A DNA stretch of 56,210 nucleotides from Deltaproteobacteria bacterium (GTDB taxonomy: Bacteria > Bacillota > Desulfotomaculia > Desulfotomaculales > JAGUVT01): positions 1 to 56,210 of the forward strand of contig JAGUVT010000075.1 of assembly GCA_020062745.1 (NCBI GenBank), read 5' to 3'. Both the position numbers and the translations under genes were made by a program. This document shows positions 26,182 through 37,158 of this stretch, piece after piece (position 1 is the stretch's first letter; every line of letters begins with the position of its first letter). The notes beneath the pieces are model-generated. The model worked only from the letters and a program-made list of their open reading frames with translations. It was not told the DNA's origin and ran no database searches.

Positions 26182-27690
26182 TTAAAACCTCCCCCCGATC
26201 TGTAAAACATCGCTTATTTCAGCTACCAAAGGCGCCACCCCGTTATTGACCATATCCATCAATAAAGACGGCAGGAGACCGAAAACCACCAGAAAAACAC
26301 CCAGCACCACCAGCGGCACCATTTCCGGCCCGCGAATATCGACAAGGTGGTCCCACTCTGCCCGTTTCGGCCCAAACATGGTGTTGGCGGCAGCACGCAG
26401 AATATATAAAGCGGTGAGGATCACCCCGGTGATGGCCACAACAGCCAGACCGCCGTAAACCTTAAAGGCGCCGATAAAAGTGGTGAACTCCGGTACGAAA
26501 GTCACCAGGCCGGGGAGACCGAGTGAAGCCAGGCCGGCCAGCAGGAAAGCAACCGCCAGCCGCGGCACTTGCTGGGACAGGCCGCCGAAATCAGGAATCC
26601 AGCGGGAATGGGTCTTCTCATAGATAAAACCGACAGTCGAGAAGAACAGGGCCGCCATAACGCCGTGACCGAACATGGTGGCTACGGCCCCGTTAATACC
26701 GATAACATTGAGCGAGGCTATTCCCAGCAGCACATAGCCCATATGGCTTACGCTGGAATAACCGATGACGTATTTCAAGTCCTTTTGGGCCAGGGCGGCA
26801 AACGCCGCGTAGGCCACGCCGGCCACGCCCAGCACGGCCATAAACGGCGCCCAGAACTGGGCTCCCGCCGGCAGCACGTAGAGGGCAATACGGATTAAAC
26901 CGTAACCGCCGATCTTTTTCAATACGCCGGCGTGGATCATGCTGACCGCCGTAGGCGCGCCGGCGTACCCGTCAGGCGACCAGGAGTGAAACGGCCACAT
27001 GGAAAGAAGGGAGCCGAAACCAAGAAGCATCAAAGCGAACATGTAAATCTGGAAGTCTACCGGGAACGGTACCTGGGCCAGACCGGTAAAACTGAAGTCC
27101 GGCACCCCGGTGATGATCAAAGCCCGGACGAAAACCGCAATAACGCCGACCAGCAGGAAAGCGCTGCCGATCAAAAGGTAAATGGTCAGCTTCATCCCGG
27201 CGTATTCTTTGGTTACCCGCTTGGAACTGCCCCAGATAATGACCATTATGTAAATGGGGATTACCACTACCTCGTAAAACAACAGGAAAATAAACAGATC
27301 CTGAGCTACAAAGGTACCCATTACGCCAACTACCAGCAGCATGAACAAAATCATAAACTCCCGCGGCCGTTCGCTGACGTTCCAGGAAGCAAATACGGCG
27401 GCGAAACCAATCATGGTCACCAGAAGCAGCATGGGCAGGCTCAAGCCGTCCACGCCGAGAAACAGGGTTACGCCCAGGTCGTTGATCCACGGATACCTTT
27501 CCACAAACTGCAGGCCGCCGGCAGTCTGGTTATAAGCAAAGTAAGTATAAACGGTCAGGCCGAAGGAAGCGCCGAGGGCTATAGCAGCTACCGACTTGAT
27601 CAGCTTGAATTCATCCTTGGGGATAAAGAGCAGGAAGATAACCCCTGCCACAGGTGCCAGCAGGATGATACTTAGAATCGGAAAATCCAT
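26182..27690 (-). CDS. nuoM: NADH-quinone oxidoreductase subunit M
   Basis: [36 protein letters not shown]-like motif ([19 protein letters not shown]). Confidence 0.95.
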   Translation of the reverse strand: [502 protein letters not shown]

Positions 27691-29604
27691 CTACCTCACA
27701 CCTCCCCAAACCAGGCCGGCCGGAGCCGGGCCGGTAATAGCCAGAATAACGGCAACCGCCAGCACTCCCAGGAAGAAGACCAGGGCGTAGTTCTGCAGGC
27801 GCCCGGTCTGGAAAACACGCAGCGCCGAGCCGGTATCCCTGGTAATAGCGCCGATGCCGTTAATAAAAATGCCGTCCACCACGTAAATATCAAAGAGATA
27901 CATCGCCTTTGCCGCTCCGTCAACCAGAGTGTGGTTAAACCACATGTAGATTTCATCAATATAATACTTGTTATAAAGCAGGGTATAAACCGGCCTGAAC
28001 CGCTCCGCCAGCCGCTGCTCCGCGCTTACATCTTTCACATACATCTTGTAGGCCAGGCCGATACCGATCACTCCGAGGATAACGGAGAGGATCATTACCG
28101 TGTAATCAGGCGCCGCATGATGAAACTCACCGAAACGGATCCACTCGCCCCAGAACGGAAACCAGGGTGTACCCACCAGTCCGCCGACCAGGGACAAAAA
28201 CGCCAGGATCAGCAGGGGAACAGTCATTACCGGCGGTGATTCCTGCGGATGGTTTTCCGGCTTTTCTTTTCCGAAGAAAGCCAGGAAAATCAACCGCCAC
28301 ATGTAAAAAGCGGTGAGAAAAGCAGTCAGGGCAGCCATAAAAAACAAGACCGGATGGCCCCCGCTTAGGGTAAGGGACAGGATCTCGTCTTTGCTCCAGA
28401 AACCGGCAAAAGGCGGAATGCCGGCAATAGCCAGGCCGCCGACGGCAAAGGTGGCGCCGGTAACCGGCATTTTCTTAATCAGGCCGCCCATCTCCCAGAT
28501 GTCGGCTTTGTGATGCAAGGCCGTCAGCACGCTGCCGGCGGCAAGGAACATTAACGCCTTAAAGAAAGCGTGGGTCCAAAGGTGGAACATGCTGGCCGTC
28601 AGACTCCCTACACCCAGAGCCAGCATCATGTAGCCCAACTGGCTGATGGTAGAGTAAGCCAGAATGCGCTTGATCTCCCGTTGGGTCAGGGCAATAGAAG
28701 CAGCAAACAAAGCGGTGAAAGCGCCGGTTACGGCTACCAGTTGCTGTGCTTCGGGTACCTCCAGGAACATGAACAGCATCCGGCCGACCAGGTAAACTCC
28801 GGCCACAACCATGGTGGCGGCGTGAATCAAGGCGCTGACCGGAGTAGGCCCTTCCATGGCATCCGGCAGCCACACATGCAACGGAAACTGCCCGGACTTG
28901 CCAATCGGACCGAGAAAAACTAAAACTGCTACCAAAGTGAGAGTGGCCGCGTTGGTATAAAGCTCGAAGTTGGCAATTTTTTCGCCCAGTTCGGTGATAT
29001 TCAAAGTGCCGAAAATAATCTGCAGCGCCAACATGCCCAGCAGCAGGCCGAAGTCGGCAATCCGGCAGGTAACAAAAGCTTTCTTGGCCGCTTCCCGGGC
29101 CGATATCTTGTGGTTATAAAAACCAATCAGAAGATACGAACACAGGCCCACGCCTTCCCAGGCCACGAACATTTCCAGCAGGTTGCTGGAAATAACCAGA
29201 AGCAGCATGGAAGCGCCGAAAAGCGACATATAGGCGAAGAAAGTCGAGAATCCTTTTTCACCCCGCATGTAACCAATCGAGTAAATCTGAATCAGTGAAG
29301 CTACCAGAGTAACCATGAACAGCATCATGGCCGAGGTCGGGTCCAGTTTCACCCCTACGTCGATATTCAAACCGGGCATGGAAAACCAGCGCACGCTATA
29401 CTCCAGCGATTTCTCAATCAAAGAGTGGCTGGTAAATACCCCGTAAGCGGCGTAGGCGGAAATTACAAAGCCGGCCGCCATTGCCCCGACCGATACCAGG
29501 GCGCTTAACATTTTCCACGGCCTGGTTAAGAAAACAATCACCGCAAAGGCAAGAAAAGGCAAAAGTGGCACCAGCCAGGCATGGGTCATGGAAAATTCAA
29601 CCAT
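27691..29604 (-). CDS. nuoL: NADH-quinone oxidoreductase subunit L
   Basis: FPLHVWLPDAMEGPTPVSALIHAATMVVAGVYLVGR. Confidence 0.95.
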   Translation of the reverse strand: MVEFSMTHAWLVPLLPFLAFAVIVFLTRPWKMLSALVSVGAMAAGFVISAYAAYGVFTSHSLIEKSLEYSVRWFSMPGLNIDVGVKLDPTSAMMLFMVTLVASLIQIYSIGYMRGEKGFSTFFAYMSLFGASMLLLVISSNLLEMFVAWEGVGLCSYLLIGFYNHKISAREAAKKAFVTCRIADFGLLLGMLALQIIFGTLNITELGEKIANFELYTNAATLTLVAVLVFLGPIGKSGQFPLHVWLPDAMEGPTPVSALIHAATMVVAGVYLVGRMLFMFLEVPEAQQLVAVTGAFTALFAASIALTQREIKRILAYSTISQLGYMMLALGVGSLTASMFHLWTHAFFKALMFLAAGSVLTALHHKADIWEMGGLIKKMPVTGATFAVGGLAIAGIPPFAGFWSKDEILSLTLSGGHPVLFFMAALTAFLTAFYMWRLIFLAFFGKEKPENHPQESPPVMTVPLLILAFLSLVGGLVGTPWFPFWGEWIRFGEFHHAAPDYTVMILSVILGVIGIGLAYKMYVKDVSAEQRLAERFRPVYTLLYNKYYIDEIYMWFNHTLVDGAAKAMYLFDIYVVDGIFINGIGAITRDTGSALRVFQTGRLQNYALVFFLGVLAVAVILAITGPAPAGLVWGGVR

Positions 29605-29637
29605 TTATTTTAACACCTACTTTCTATTTCAAAAGTC

Positions 29638-29967
29638 TTACCACTTAAGCCAGTCGAAATCATCCAGTTCAACAGACAACCGGTTCCGGTAAATGGCTAT
29701 AATAATAGCCAGACCTACCCCCACCTCGGCTGCCGCCACGGTAATGACAAAGATGGCCCAGATCTGGCCGATAAAGGCCAGCGGGGTAACAAACTTGTTA
29801 AAAGCCACCAGGTTGATATTCACGGCATTTAGCATCAACTCGATACAGATCAAGACCATTACGGCATTCCGCTTGGCCAGAGCGCCAAACAATCCGATAC
29901 CGAAAAGAAGGCTGGATAAAACTAAAAAATGTGTTATGCCGATGCTCAAGGATAGGCTGTTAATCAT
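29638..29967 (-). CDS. nuoK: NADH-quinone oxidoreductase subunit K
   Basis: ICIELMLNAVNINLVAF. Confidence 0.95.
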   Translation of the reverse strand: MINSLSLSIGITHFLVLSSLLFGIGLFGALAKRNAVMVLICIELMLNAVNINLVAFNKFVTPLAFIGQIWAIFVITVAAAEVGVGLAIIIAIYRNRLSVELDDFDWLKW

Positions 29968-30469
29968 CGGCCTTCACCTCCTTGGCCAGAATAATGGCGC
30001 CGATCAGAGCTACCAGCAGCAGCAGGGCGGCCACCTCGAAGGGGACAACATATTTGGTAAGCATCAACGTGGCGATGGCTTCCGCGGTCCGGGGCGGTAC
30101 CGGCATAACCGTACTTGTCCAGGCAGTACGCATGGCCAGGTAAGCGCTGAGTGCTGCTGTTAAAAAGGCTACCAGGCCGGCCGACCGGAACTGGGCATTA
30201 AAAAGGCTGCTGCTCTTCATGTCTTTGCGCTGAGTAAGCATTACCGCAAAAACCATCATGATGCAAACTGCGCCGGCATAGACCAGAATCTGCACCATGG
30301 CCAGAAAGTCGGCATCTAAGAGCATATACAACCCGGCAACGGCAATAAAAGTTACGGCCAGCCATAATACACAATGCACCAGGTTTTTAAGCATTACCAC
30401 CAGTATGGCAGACCCCAGAATAACCAAACCCAGTAGGTAAAAGGCAGCAATCGAAAAAATGTTATCCAT
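29960..30469 (-). CDS. nuoJ: NADH-quinone oxidoreductase subunit J
   Basis: MVQILVYAGAVCIMMVFAVML. Confidence 0.95.
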   Translation of the reverse strand: MDNIFSIAAFYLLGLVILGSAILVVMLKNLVHCVLWLAVTFIAVAGLYMLLDADFLAMVQILVYAGAVCIMMVFAVMLTQRKDMKSSSLFNAQFRSAGLVAFLTAALSAYLAMRTAWTSTVMPVPPRTAEAIATLMLTKYVVPFEVAALLLLVALIGAIILAKEVKADD

Positions 30470-30473
30470 AATT

Positions 30474-30917
30474 TTAAACCTCCGTCCCTTCAGCTTCGCC
30501 GGCGGTAATTCCAGTATTACCCTGCTCTTCTTGAACCGGCGGCTCTCCCTTATATAAGATCAGAGGGATCTGATCCCGGAAGTATTTAGCCATTTCAAAC
30601 TTCTGACTGAACCTGATTGCTCCCTTGTTACAGGCTTCTACACAAAGCCCACAGAAAAGACAGTATTGCAAGCGCATCATGTAACCGGTCAGCACCCGCT
30701 TTTTATCCAGCTTTGCCGTTTCAATCTCAATTACCTTGTTGGGACAGGCGTTGGCACACAGGCTGCAGGCTATGCACTGCTCCACATCCAGGACAAACTC
30801 GCCGTGAAAACGCGGCGCCAGGGGAAGGCTCTCTTCCGGGTACTGAACGGTAACTTTTTTGGTAAACAATTCTTGTAAAGTAATCTGCAGTCCTTTCAGT
30901 AAACCTTGCCCGAACAT
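30474..30917 (-). CDS. nuoI: NADH-quinone oxidoreductase subunit I
   Basis: Two 4Fe-4S motifs CIACSLCANACP and CLFCGLCVEACN. Confidence 0.95.
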   Translation of the reverse strand: MFGQGLLKGLQITLQELFTKKVTVQYPEESLPLAPRFHGEFVLDVEQCIACSLCANACPNKVIEIETAKLDKKRVLTGYMMRLQYCLFCGLCVEACNKGAIRFSQKFEMAKYFRDQIPLILYKGEPPVQEEQGNTGITAGEAEGTEV

Positions 30918-30921
30918 ATCA

Positions 30922-31974
30922 TCACCACCCTATCGCCCGGTAAATAAACATCCCGATCCCGGTGACAAAAATATTGGCCAGAGAAAGGGGCACCAGTACC
31001 TTCCAGCCAAAATTCATCAATTGATCCACCCTGATCCGTGGATAGGTCCAGCGAAACCACATAAAAACCCAAATCATGAAGTATATCTTCAATAAGAACC
31101 ACACCCAGGACGGAATGAAGGTTAATCCGAAAGGAGCCAGCCAGCCGCCTAAAAATAAAGTGGTAGCCAGGACAGAAACAAGAATTAAATTAGCGTATTC
31201 TGCTAAAAACCACATGGCGAAGCCCATCCCGCCGTATTCGATAAAAGGACCGGCGATAATCTCGGATTCTCCTTCCAATAAGTCAAAAGGAGTGCGGTTG
31301 GTCTCAGCCGTAGCCGCAATAACATAAATGATAAAGGCTACCGGCTGGGTAAAGATGAACCAGACATTCTGCTGAGCGTTGATTATATCAGACATTTTCA
31401 TCGAACCGACGATCATGATTACGCCGAGTATGGCCAGCACCATCGGCACCTCGTAGCTGATCATCTGGGCCACCGCCCGCATCGCGCCGATCAGGGCGTA
31501 CTTGTTGGCCGAAGCCCAGCCGCCGGCCCAGAAGATAATCGTAGATACTGAGGCCACCGCAAAGAAGTAAAACACCCCTACGTTTAAGTCCACCGCAATC
31601 ATATTTTTACCGAAGGGAACTACAGCAAAGAGCAGCAGGGAAGGAACAAAAATGAGGACCGGCATCAAAAGGAAAACTATCTTATCCGCCGCCCTCGGGA
31701 TAATGATTTCTTTGGAAATCAACTTGCCCATATCAGCCGCAGTCTGCAAAAGACCCCTTGGTCCGACCCGGTTGGGACCGATCCTGGCCTGGAAATAAGC
31801 CGCCATCTTCCGCTCCATATAAACTATCCAGAGCACGCTGATGGCTATAAATGCCAGTATACCGGCTACTTTCACAATCATTAAAACAATATCACCGAAG
31901 AGCGCCGGCAGGCCGGCGGCAGCCAGCAATGACCTCAGCCATTCAGCAAAACCGACAAAAATATTTTCCACCAT
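30922..31974 (-). CDS. nuoH: NADH-quinone oxidoreductase subunit H
   Basis: ERKMAAYFQARIGPNRVGPRGLLQTAAD. Confidence 0.97.
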   Translation of the reverse strand: MVENIFVGFAEWLRSLLAAAGLPALFGDIVLMIVKVAGILAFIAISVLWIVYMERKMAAYFQARIGPNRVGPRGLLQTAADMGKLISKEIIIPRAADKIVFLLMPVLIFVPSLLLFAVVPFGKNMIAVDLNVGVFYFFAVASVSTIIFWAGGWASANKYALIGAMRAVAQMISYEVPMVLAILGVIMIVGSMKMSDIINAQQNVWFIFTQPVAFIIYVIAATAETNRTPFDLLEGESEIIAGPFIEYGGMGFAMWFLAEYANLILVSVLATTLFLGGWLAPFGLTFIPSWVWFLLKIYFMIWVFMWFRWTYPRIRVDQLMNFGWKVLVPLSLANIFVTGIGMFIYRAIGW

Positions 31975-32007
31975 ACCTCTTCTCTCCTATAACCTATTTT
32001 TTCCTGG

Positions 32008-33105
32008 TCAGCAGTCTACTTCGCCCAGCACTATATCCAGGCTGCCCAGGATTGCTACCACATCGGCAATCTTCCAGCCCTTGCAGAGTTCGTTTAAAAA
32101 ACCCAGGTTGATAAATGACGGGCGGCGGACGTGAATCCGGTATGGTTTATTGCTGCCGTCACTTACCACATAGTAACCCAGAATGCCTTTTGCTCCTTCG
32201 ATCTCATGATATACGTCACCGGCCGGCGGCTTTAGCACCTTGGGCACTTTCGCCATAACCGGCCCTTCCGGCAACTGCTCCACCGCCTGCCTTATGATTT
32301 TGAGCGACTGGCGCATTTCCTTAATCCGGCAGGTAAAGCGGTCAAAGCAATCGCCTCTTTTACCCAGCGGAACCTCGAAATCAAACCGGTCATAGACGCT
32401 GTACGGACGGTTCTTCCGCAAGTCCCAGAAAACGCCGGAAGCACGCAGGTTCGGCCCGCTGATGCCATAATTAATGGCTACCCCGGGATCCAGTAAGCCT
32501 ACGTGTTTGGTCCGGGCTTGAAAAATCTCGTTACCGGTAATCAAGCCGTCGTATTCGTCAAGGCGCGACGGCATTTCATCGAGAAACTGGCATAATGCCG
32601 GGATAAACTCATCCGGCAAATCCTCGGCCACTCCGCCGATGCGCATGTAGCTCAAGGTAAGCCGCGACCCGCAAACCATCTCGAAAAGGTCCATAATCCG
32701 CTCCCGGTCGCGCAGGCAGTACATAAACCCGGTAATACCCCCGATGTCCACGCTGTATGTCCCGACCGCAATCAAATGGCTGGCGATCCGGGACAGTTCG
32801 CAGCAAATCACCCGGATGTATTCGGCCCGTTCCGGCACCTCGATCTCCATCAGCTTTTCGACGGCCTGCACGTAACCGGTATTGTTCAGCATGGCGGCCA
32901 GATAATCCAGGCGGTCGGTATACGGGATAAACTGGGTGTAGGTACGGGCTTCGGCCAGCTTTTCAATACCCCGGTGCAGGTAGCCGCATATCGGCCTGGC
33001 TTCGGTTATTACTTCATGATCCATTTTTAAAACAACATGAAACACGCCATGGGTACTGGGGTGCTGCGGCCCCATATTAAGAGTTATTTCTTCAGTCCTT
33101 AGCAT
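32008..33105 (-). CDS. nuoD: NADH-quinone oxidoreductase subunit D
   Basis: [23 protein letters not shown]. Confidence 0.97.
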   Translation of the reverse strand: MLRTEEITLNMGPQHPSTHGVFHVVLKMDHEVITEARPICGYLHRGIEKLAEARTYTQFIPYTDRLDYLAAMLNNTGYVQAVEKLMEIEVPERAEYIRVICCELSRIASHLIAVGTYSVDIGGITGFMYCLRDRERIMDLFEMVCGSRLTLSYMRIGGVAEDLPDEFIPALCQFLDEMPSRLDEYDGLITGNEIFQARTKHVGLLDPGVAINYGISGPNLRASGVFWDLRKNRPYSVYDRFDFEVPLGKRGDCFDRFTCRIKEMRQSLKIIRQAVEQLPEGPVMAKVPKVLKPPAGDVYHEIEGAKGILGYYVVSDGSNKPYRIHVRRPSFINLGFLNELCKGWKIADVVAILGSLDIVLGEVDC

Positions 33106-33131
33106 CGATCACACCTCCAATCCGGCTTGCT

Positions 33132-33584
33132 TTATTCCCTGCCGCCAACCCACTGGAAATCTTTGCGCAAGGGGTAACCCGCAAAACCGTCTTCCAGCAA
33201 AATACGGGTCAGATTGTGGCGTCCGGTAAAAATAATCCCGAACAGGTCGTAAACTTCCCGTTCCTGCCAGTCGGCGCTGCCCCAGAGGGAGGTGAGAGAA
33301 GAAACGGCCGGTTCATCCTTGCCCAGATTTACCTTTGCCATCAAGGTGTATCCGTACTTAAACGAAACCAGGTTATAAATTACCGTAAAATTATCGGGAT
33401 AGTCTACCGCCGTCAGATTGGTCAAAAAGTTAAAATCGTAATCCGGGTTATCCCGCAGTTCCCGCATAAAAGAAAGCAGTTCGGCCTCCGGTACGGTAAT
33501 CGTCAAATTTTCGGACACCTCAATGGCCGGAAATTTATCTTTCAGACCATCTATTACCGTAGATGGAATACTACTACCTGGCAT
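33132..33584 (-). CDS. nuoC: NADH-quinone oxidoreductase subunit C
   Basis: [43 protein letters not shown]. Confidence 0.97.
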   Translation of the reverse strand: MPGSSIPSTVIDGLKDKFPAIEVSENLTITVPEAELLSFMRELRDNPDYDFNFLTNLTAVDYPDNFTVIYNLVSFKYGYTLMAKVNLGKDEPAVSSLTSLWGSADWQEREVYDLFGIIFTGRHNLTRILLEDGFAGYPLRKDFQWVGGRE

Positions 33585-34110
33585 TTTCCAGTACCACCTT
33601 CCCCTGCACCTTGTCCCGCAGCATCATAAAAGCATGCAGCACCGCGTCTGGCCGCGGCGAGCAGCCGGGAACATAAACATCTACCGGAATCAGCTTGTCG
33701 GCGCCGGGAACCACATAGTAGGAATCAACAAAAGGACCGCCGGAAATGGCGCAACTGCCCATGGCAATCACCCACTTGGGCTCGGGCATCTGCTCGTAGA
33801 GCCTGACCACGTAAGGCGCCATTTTATTCGTAATGGTCCCGGCCACCAGCATCACATCGGCCTGGCGCGGCGATGAACGCAGCACTTCATAGCCGAAACG
33901 GGACAGGTCAAAACGAGGAGCGTTGGTTGCCATTAAGCCTTCTATGGCGCAGCAGGCCAGGCCGAACCCCAGCGGCCAGAGAGAATAACCACGCGCCAGG
34001 TTGAAAATCTTTTCCAACGGCGCCAGGTGAATGACCCGCTTGACCTGTTGAATCAAGCTGCTGTCGTTAGTCATTTTTTCGATCGGGTGTTGCTCCCTGG
34101 TCACATCCAT
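33574..34110 (-). CDS. nuoB: NADH-quinone oxidoreductase subunit B (start trimmed to MDVTREQ)
   Basis: [37 protein letters not shown] upstream of internal ATG, resolves overlap with nuoA. Confidence 0.95.
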   Translation of the reverse strand: MDVTREQHPIEKMTNDSSLIQQVKRVIHLAPLEKIFNLARGYSLWPLGFGLACCAIEGLMATNAPRFDLSRFGYEVLRSSPRQADVMLVAGTITNKMAPYVVRLYEQMPEPKWVIAMGSCAISGGPFVDSYYVVPGADKLIPVDVYVPGCSPRPDAVLHAFMMLRDKVQGKVVLENAR

Positions 34111-34490
34111 CTTAGCGCTCCCTCCTTCCAGGCATACCATAATCCGACCACCAGAATTAAGATGAAGATGATCATCTCGACAAAAGCAAACAAACCCAGA
34201 GCCTGAAACTTCACTGCCCACGGGTAAAGGTAAATTGTTTCCACATCAAATATTAAAAATATCAAGGCATAAAGGAAATACTGGACTCGAAACTGGACCC
34301 AGGTCGGCCCGATGGTTCTGGGGCCGCATTCATATGTATCCAGTTTGACTTGTGTGGAGCGTCTCGGATGAACCAGAAAACTGGTAATTATACCGCCGGC
34401 AGCAAATACGAGAGCGCCGACAAGAAAGATAAAAATAGCTCCCCCATCTGAAAGCATGCTCTCCCCCCTCTCCTTAAATTTTTTCGCCAA
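34101..34490 (-). CDS. nuoA: NADH-quinone oxidoreductase subunit A
   Basis: [41 protein letters not shown]. Confidence 0.97.
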   Translation of the reverse strand: MAKKFKERGESMLSDGGAIFIFLVGALVFAAGGIITSFLVHPRRSTQVKLDTYECGPRTIGPTWVQFRVQYFLYALIFLIFDVETIYLYPWAVKFQALGLFAFVEMIIFILILVVGLWYAWKEGALRWM

Positions 34491-34521
34491 TTCTCTCTCT
34501 ATATAATGTTAGCTTGTGAAT

Positions 34522-35148
34522 TTAATAACTCTCTCCGGCACGACCGTATATTTTCTTTAAGAACGTTATTCTGTGAAGCGGGGACGGCCCTTTTGCCAGC
34601 AAGAGCTCCCGGTGTTCTTTTGTACCGTATCCCTTATTGACACCGATATTGTAACCGGGACATTGTTCATCCCACTCCAGGCACATATTATCTCTCTCCA
34701 CTTTAGCCAGAACCGACGCCGCCGCGATACTCTGACTCAAACAATCACCACTAACAACTGCTCTTTGCGGTATATCGACCGGTATTCCATCGGAACCGTC
34801 AATTAAAATATATTCCGGTTTGACTTTTAAGGAAGTTACAGCCATTTTCATAGCCAGCAAAGCGGCCTGCCTGATATTAATCAGGTCGATAATATTTTCA
34901 TTAACGACGCCTAAGCCAAAAGCCAACGCTTTCTGTACAATTACCTCGTAAAAATACCTTCTCTTTTTTGCAGTTAATTGTTTAGAATCCCTAATACCAT
35001 CTATAACCAGTTCGCGTGGTAAAATAACAGCAGCGGCTACCACCGACCCTAATAAAGAACCTCTCCCCGCCTCATCAACCCCGGCAATAAGATTCCGTCC
35101 TTCAGTCCATAGTTCGCGTTCAATTTTCAGATTACTTACATTTCTCAT
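34522..35148 (-). CDS. rnhB: Ribonuclease HII
   Basis: IAGVDEAGRGSLLGSVVAAAVILP. Confidence 0.97.
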   Translation of the reverse strand: MRNVSNLKIERELWTEGRNLIAGVDEAGRGSLLGSVVAAAVILPRELVIDGIRDSKQLTAKKRRYFYEVIVQKALAFGLGVVNENIIDLINIRQAALLAMKMAVTSLKVKPEYILIDGSDGIPVDIPQRAVVSGDCLSQSIAAASVLAKVERDNMCLEWDEQCPGYNIGVNKGYGTKEHRELLLAKGPSPLHRITFLKKIYGRAGESY

Positions 35149-35228
35149 GCTGAAGTAAATTTCGCTACTAACGAATGAAATCCCTGCCGTTAAAGAAAAA
35201 TTTTTTATAAGGCACAGATGCCTTTTAT

Positions 35229-36077
35229 TTACCCAGGCGGCAGATCCAGCGTAAAACGACCAATCAAACCTTCTCTAAATTCTTTCAATATTACAGCAGC
35301 AGCTTTAAACAGATCTACTACCCCGCCTGGTTTATAAAAACCTCGCCTGGCGCCGATCGATTCAAGCAATTTCTCCATATCACACGGCAAAACCGGCAAC
35401 TTATAACGATCCAACAAAACTTCCGGATAATTACCAATCAGCCATTGAAGCAACCAGCCGGCAGCTTCTGTAACGTCAAAAGATTCTTCTTTAACGGCGC
35501 CGGTTACAGCCAGCTTAAAACCAACTTCCCGGTCGTCCCTCCTGGGCCAGAGAACGCCGGGTGTATCCAACAATTCCAGATCACTCTTCAGCCGTATCCA
35601 CTGCCGGCCTCTGGTTACACCCGGCATACTACCGGTCCGGGCCGCTCTTTGCCCGGCCAGCCTGTTAATAAAAGACGACTTCCCCACGTTGGGAATACCA
35701 ACCACCATACAACGGACCGCCCTCGCCCGCCGTCCGGCCGCTATAAGGGCGGTCATCTTTGCTGCTGCCAGTTCTCTCACCAAAACCGGTACCTTCTTGA
35801 TCCCGTGCCCATGCAGAGAATTAACTGCCACCGCCGGCTGCCCGCAGGCAAAAAACGATTTTCCCCATTTTGCGGTCAGTTCATTTTCTGCCAGATCGGC
35901 CTTGTTCATTACTAAAAGAACCGGTTTTAAGTCTGAAACCTTCTTTAGTTCCGGATTCCTGCTGGAAAACGGCACCCGGGCATCAACCAGTTCAATAACC
36001 ACGTCTACCAGTTTCAGGTTTTCAAAAACCGCCCGCCTGGCTCTGGCCATATGGCCCGGGTACCATTGAAATTCCAT
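35229..36077 (-). CDS. rbgA: Ribosome biogenesis GTPase YlqF/RbgA
   Basis: WYPGHMARARR, circularly permuted GTPase NKAD, GIPNVGKSSFINRL. Confidence 0.97.
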   Translation of the reverse strand: MEFQWYPGHMARARRAVFENLKLVDVVIELVDARVPFSSRNPELKKVSDLKPVLLVMNKADLAENELTAKWGKSFFACGQPAVAVNSLHGHGIKKVPVLVRELAAAKMTALIAAGRRARAVRCMVVGIPNVGKSSFINRLAGQRAARTGSMPGVTRGRQWIRLKSDLELLDTPGVLWPRRDDREVGFKLAVTGAVKEESFDVTEAAGWLLQWLIGNYPEVLLDRYKLPVLPCDMEKLLESIGARRGFYKPGGVVDLFKAAAVILKEFREGLIGRFTLDLPPG

Positions 36078-36115
36078 AAGTCTCCTTGATATTATACATT
36101 GCTTTGCTAATTTTT

Positions 36116-36679
36116 TTACCTGATAAATCTAATCCGGTCAACAGGCCAATAAATTACGACCGCTTTACCGATCACCGTATCAGCAGGTAAAAAATTCCAG
36201 TACCTGCTGTCCTCACTATTATTCCTGTTATCACCAAGCACAAAATAATTTCCTTCAGGCACCGTTACCGGTCCATAATCCTGAAAAGTAATTCCTTTGG
36301 GCAGATAATTTTCCGGCACAACCCTGCCGTTTATGTAAAGATGATTGTCACGCAAGGCTACCGTTTCTCCGCCCACCGCGATCAACCTCTTTACAAAATT
36401 GCGGGAAGGGTTCTTCGGGAAGGGAAATACTATAACATCGCCCCGTTGCGGTTCACGTAAAAGGTAATTGACCTTACTGACAATGATCCGGTCACGTACC
36501 TGCAAATTTGGCACCATAGAAGCGGAAGGAATAAAGAACGGCTCCATCACAAACATTCTGATTAAAATTGCCAGCACCACAGCAATAAGCAGTGATTTTA
36601 ACATTTCCAACAGCCTTTTGCGCCCTTCCTCTTGCTCACTGGAATCATTTTGTAATTCACCCTGCTCAACCTGATCCAC
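36116..36679 (-). CDS. lepB: Signal peptidase I
   Basis: FIPSASMVPNL, RGDVIVFPFP, FVKRLIAVGGE, FVLGDNRNNSEDSR. Confidence 0.97.
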   Translation of the reverse strand: MDQVEQGELQNDSSEQEEGRKRLLEMLKSLLIAVVLAILIRMFVMEPFFIPSASMVPNLQVRDRIIVSKVNYLLREPQRGDVIVFPFPKNPSRNFVKRLIAVGGETVALRDNHLYINGRVVPENYLPKGITFQDYGPVTVPEGNYFVLGDNRNNSEDSRYWNFLPADTVIGKAVVIYWPVDRIRFIR

Positions 36680-36747
36680 TCTTTTACCCTCCTAAAATAT
36701 GACAGGCAAAAAACAAAACAGGGACCGCCTTGCCCAGTCCCTCTTGA

Positions 36748-37089
36748 CTACCGTTTATCCTGGATACGGGCGGCCTTACCACGCAAACCGCGCAGATAAT
36801 ACAACCTGGCGCGGCGTACCCGGCCGCGCCGTAAAACTTCAATCCGCTCGATTTTAGGCGAATGAATGGGAAAAGTTCTTTCCACCCCTACGCCATAAGA
36901 TACCCGGCGTACAGTAAAAGTTTCTCCGGCGCCATCGCCCCGGCGCCTGATAACCAGGCCCATAAACACCTGGGTTCTTTCCCTGCTCCCCTCTACTACC
37001 TTAACATGCACCCGTACAGTATCACCCGGTTTAAACTTAACAACTTCTTTTTTAATCTGATCCTTCTCAATTAAATGGACAAGGTTCAT
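36748..37089 (-). CDS. rplS: 50S ribosomal protein L19
   Basis: Conserved family sequence. Confidence 0.98.
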   Translation of the reverse strand: MNLVHLIEKDQIKKEVVKFKPGDTVRVHVKVVEGSRERTQVFMGLVIRRRGDGAGETFTVRRVSYGVGVERTFPIHSPKIERIEVLRRGRVRRARLYYLRGLRGKAARIQDKR

Positions 37090-37158
37090 AGTTCATTTTC
37101 TCCTTCCCACCCGCTTTATGCTCAACAGGAGCTATTATAGCACAAAGTTTACCCGGTA

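Noticed and set aside
26932-27675. 247-aa plus-strand ORF antisense to nuoM
   Set aside because: Polar, low-complexity translation mirrors the codon bias of the opposite-strand membrane gene; nuoM is unambiguous.
33574-34221. N-terminal 37-aa extension of NuoB ORF
   Set aside because: Overlaps nuoA by 121 bp and lacks NuoB-like sequence; the start at 34110 has a good SD.
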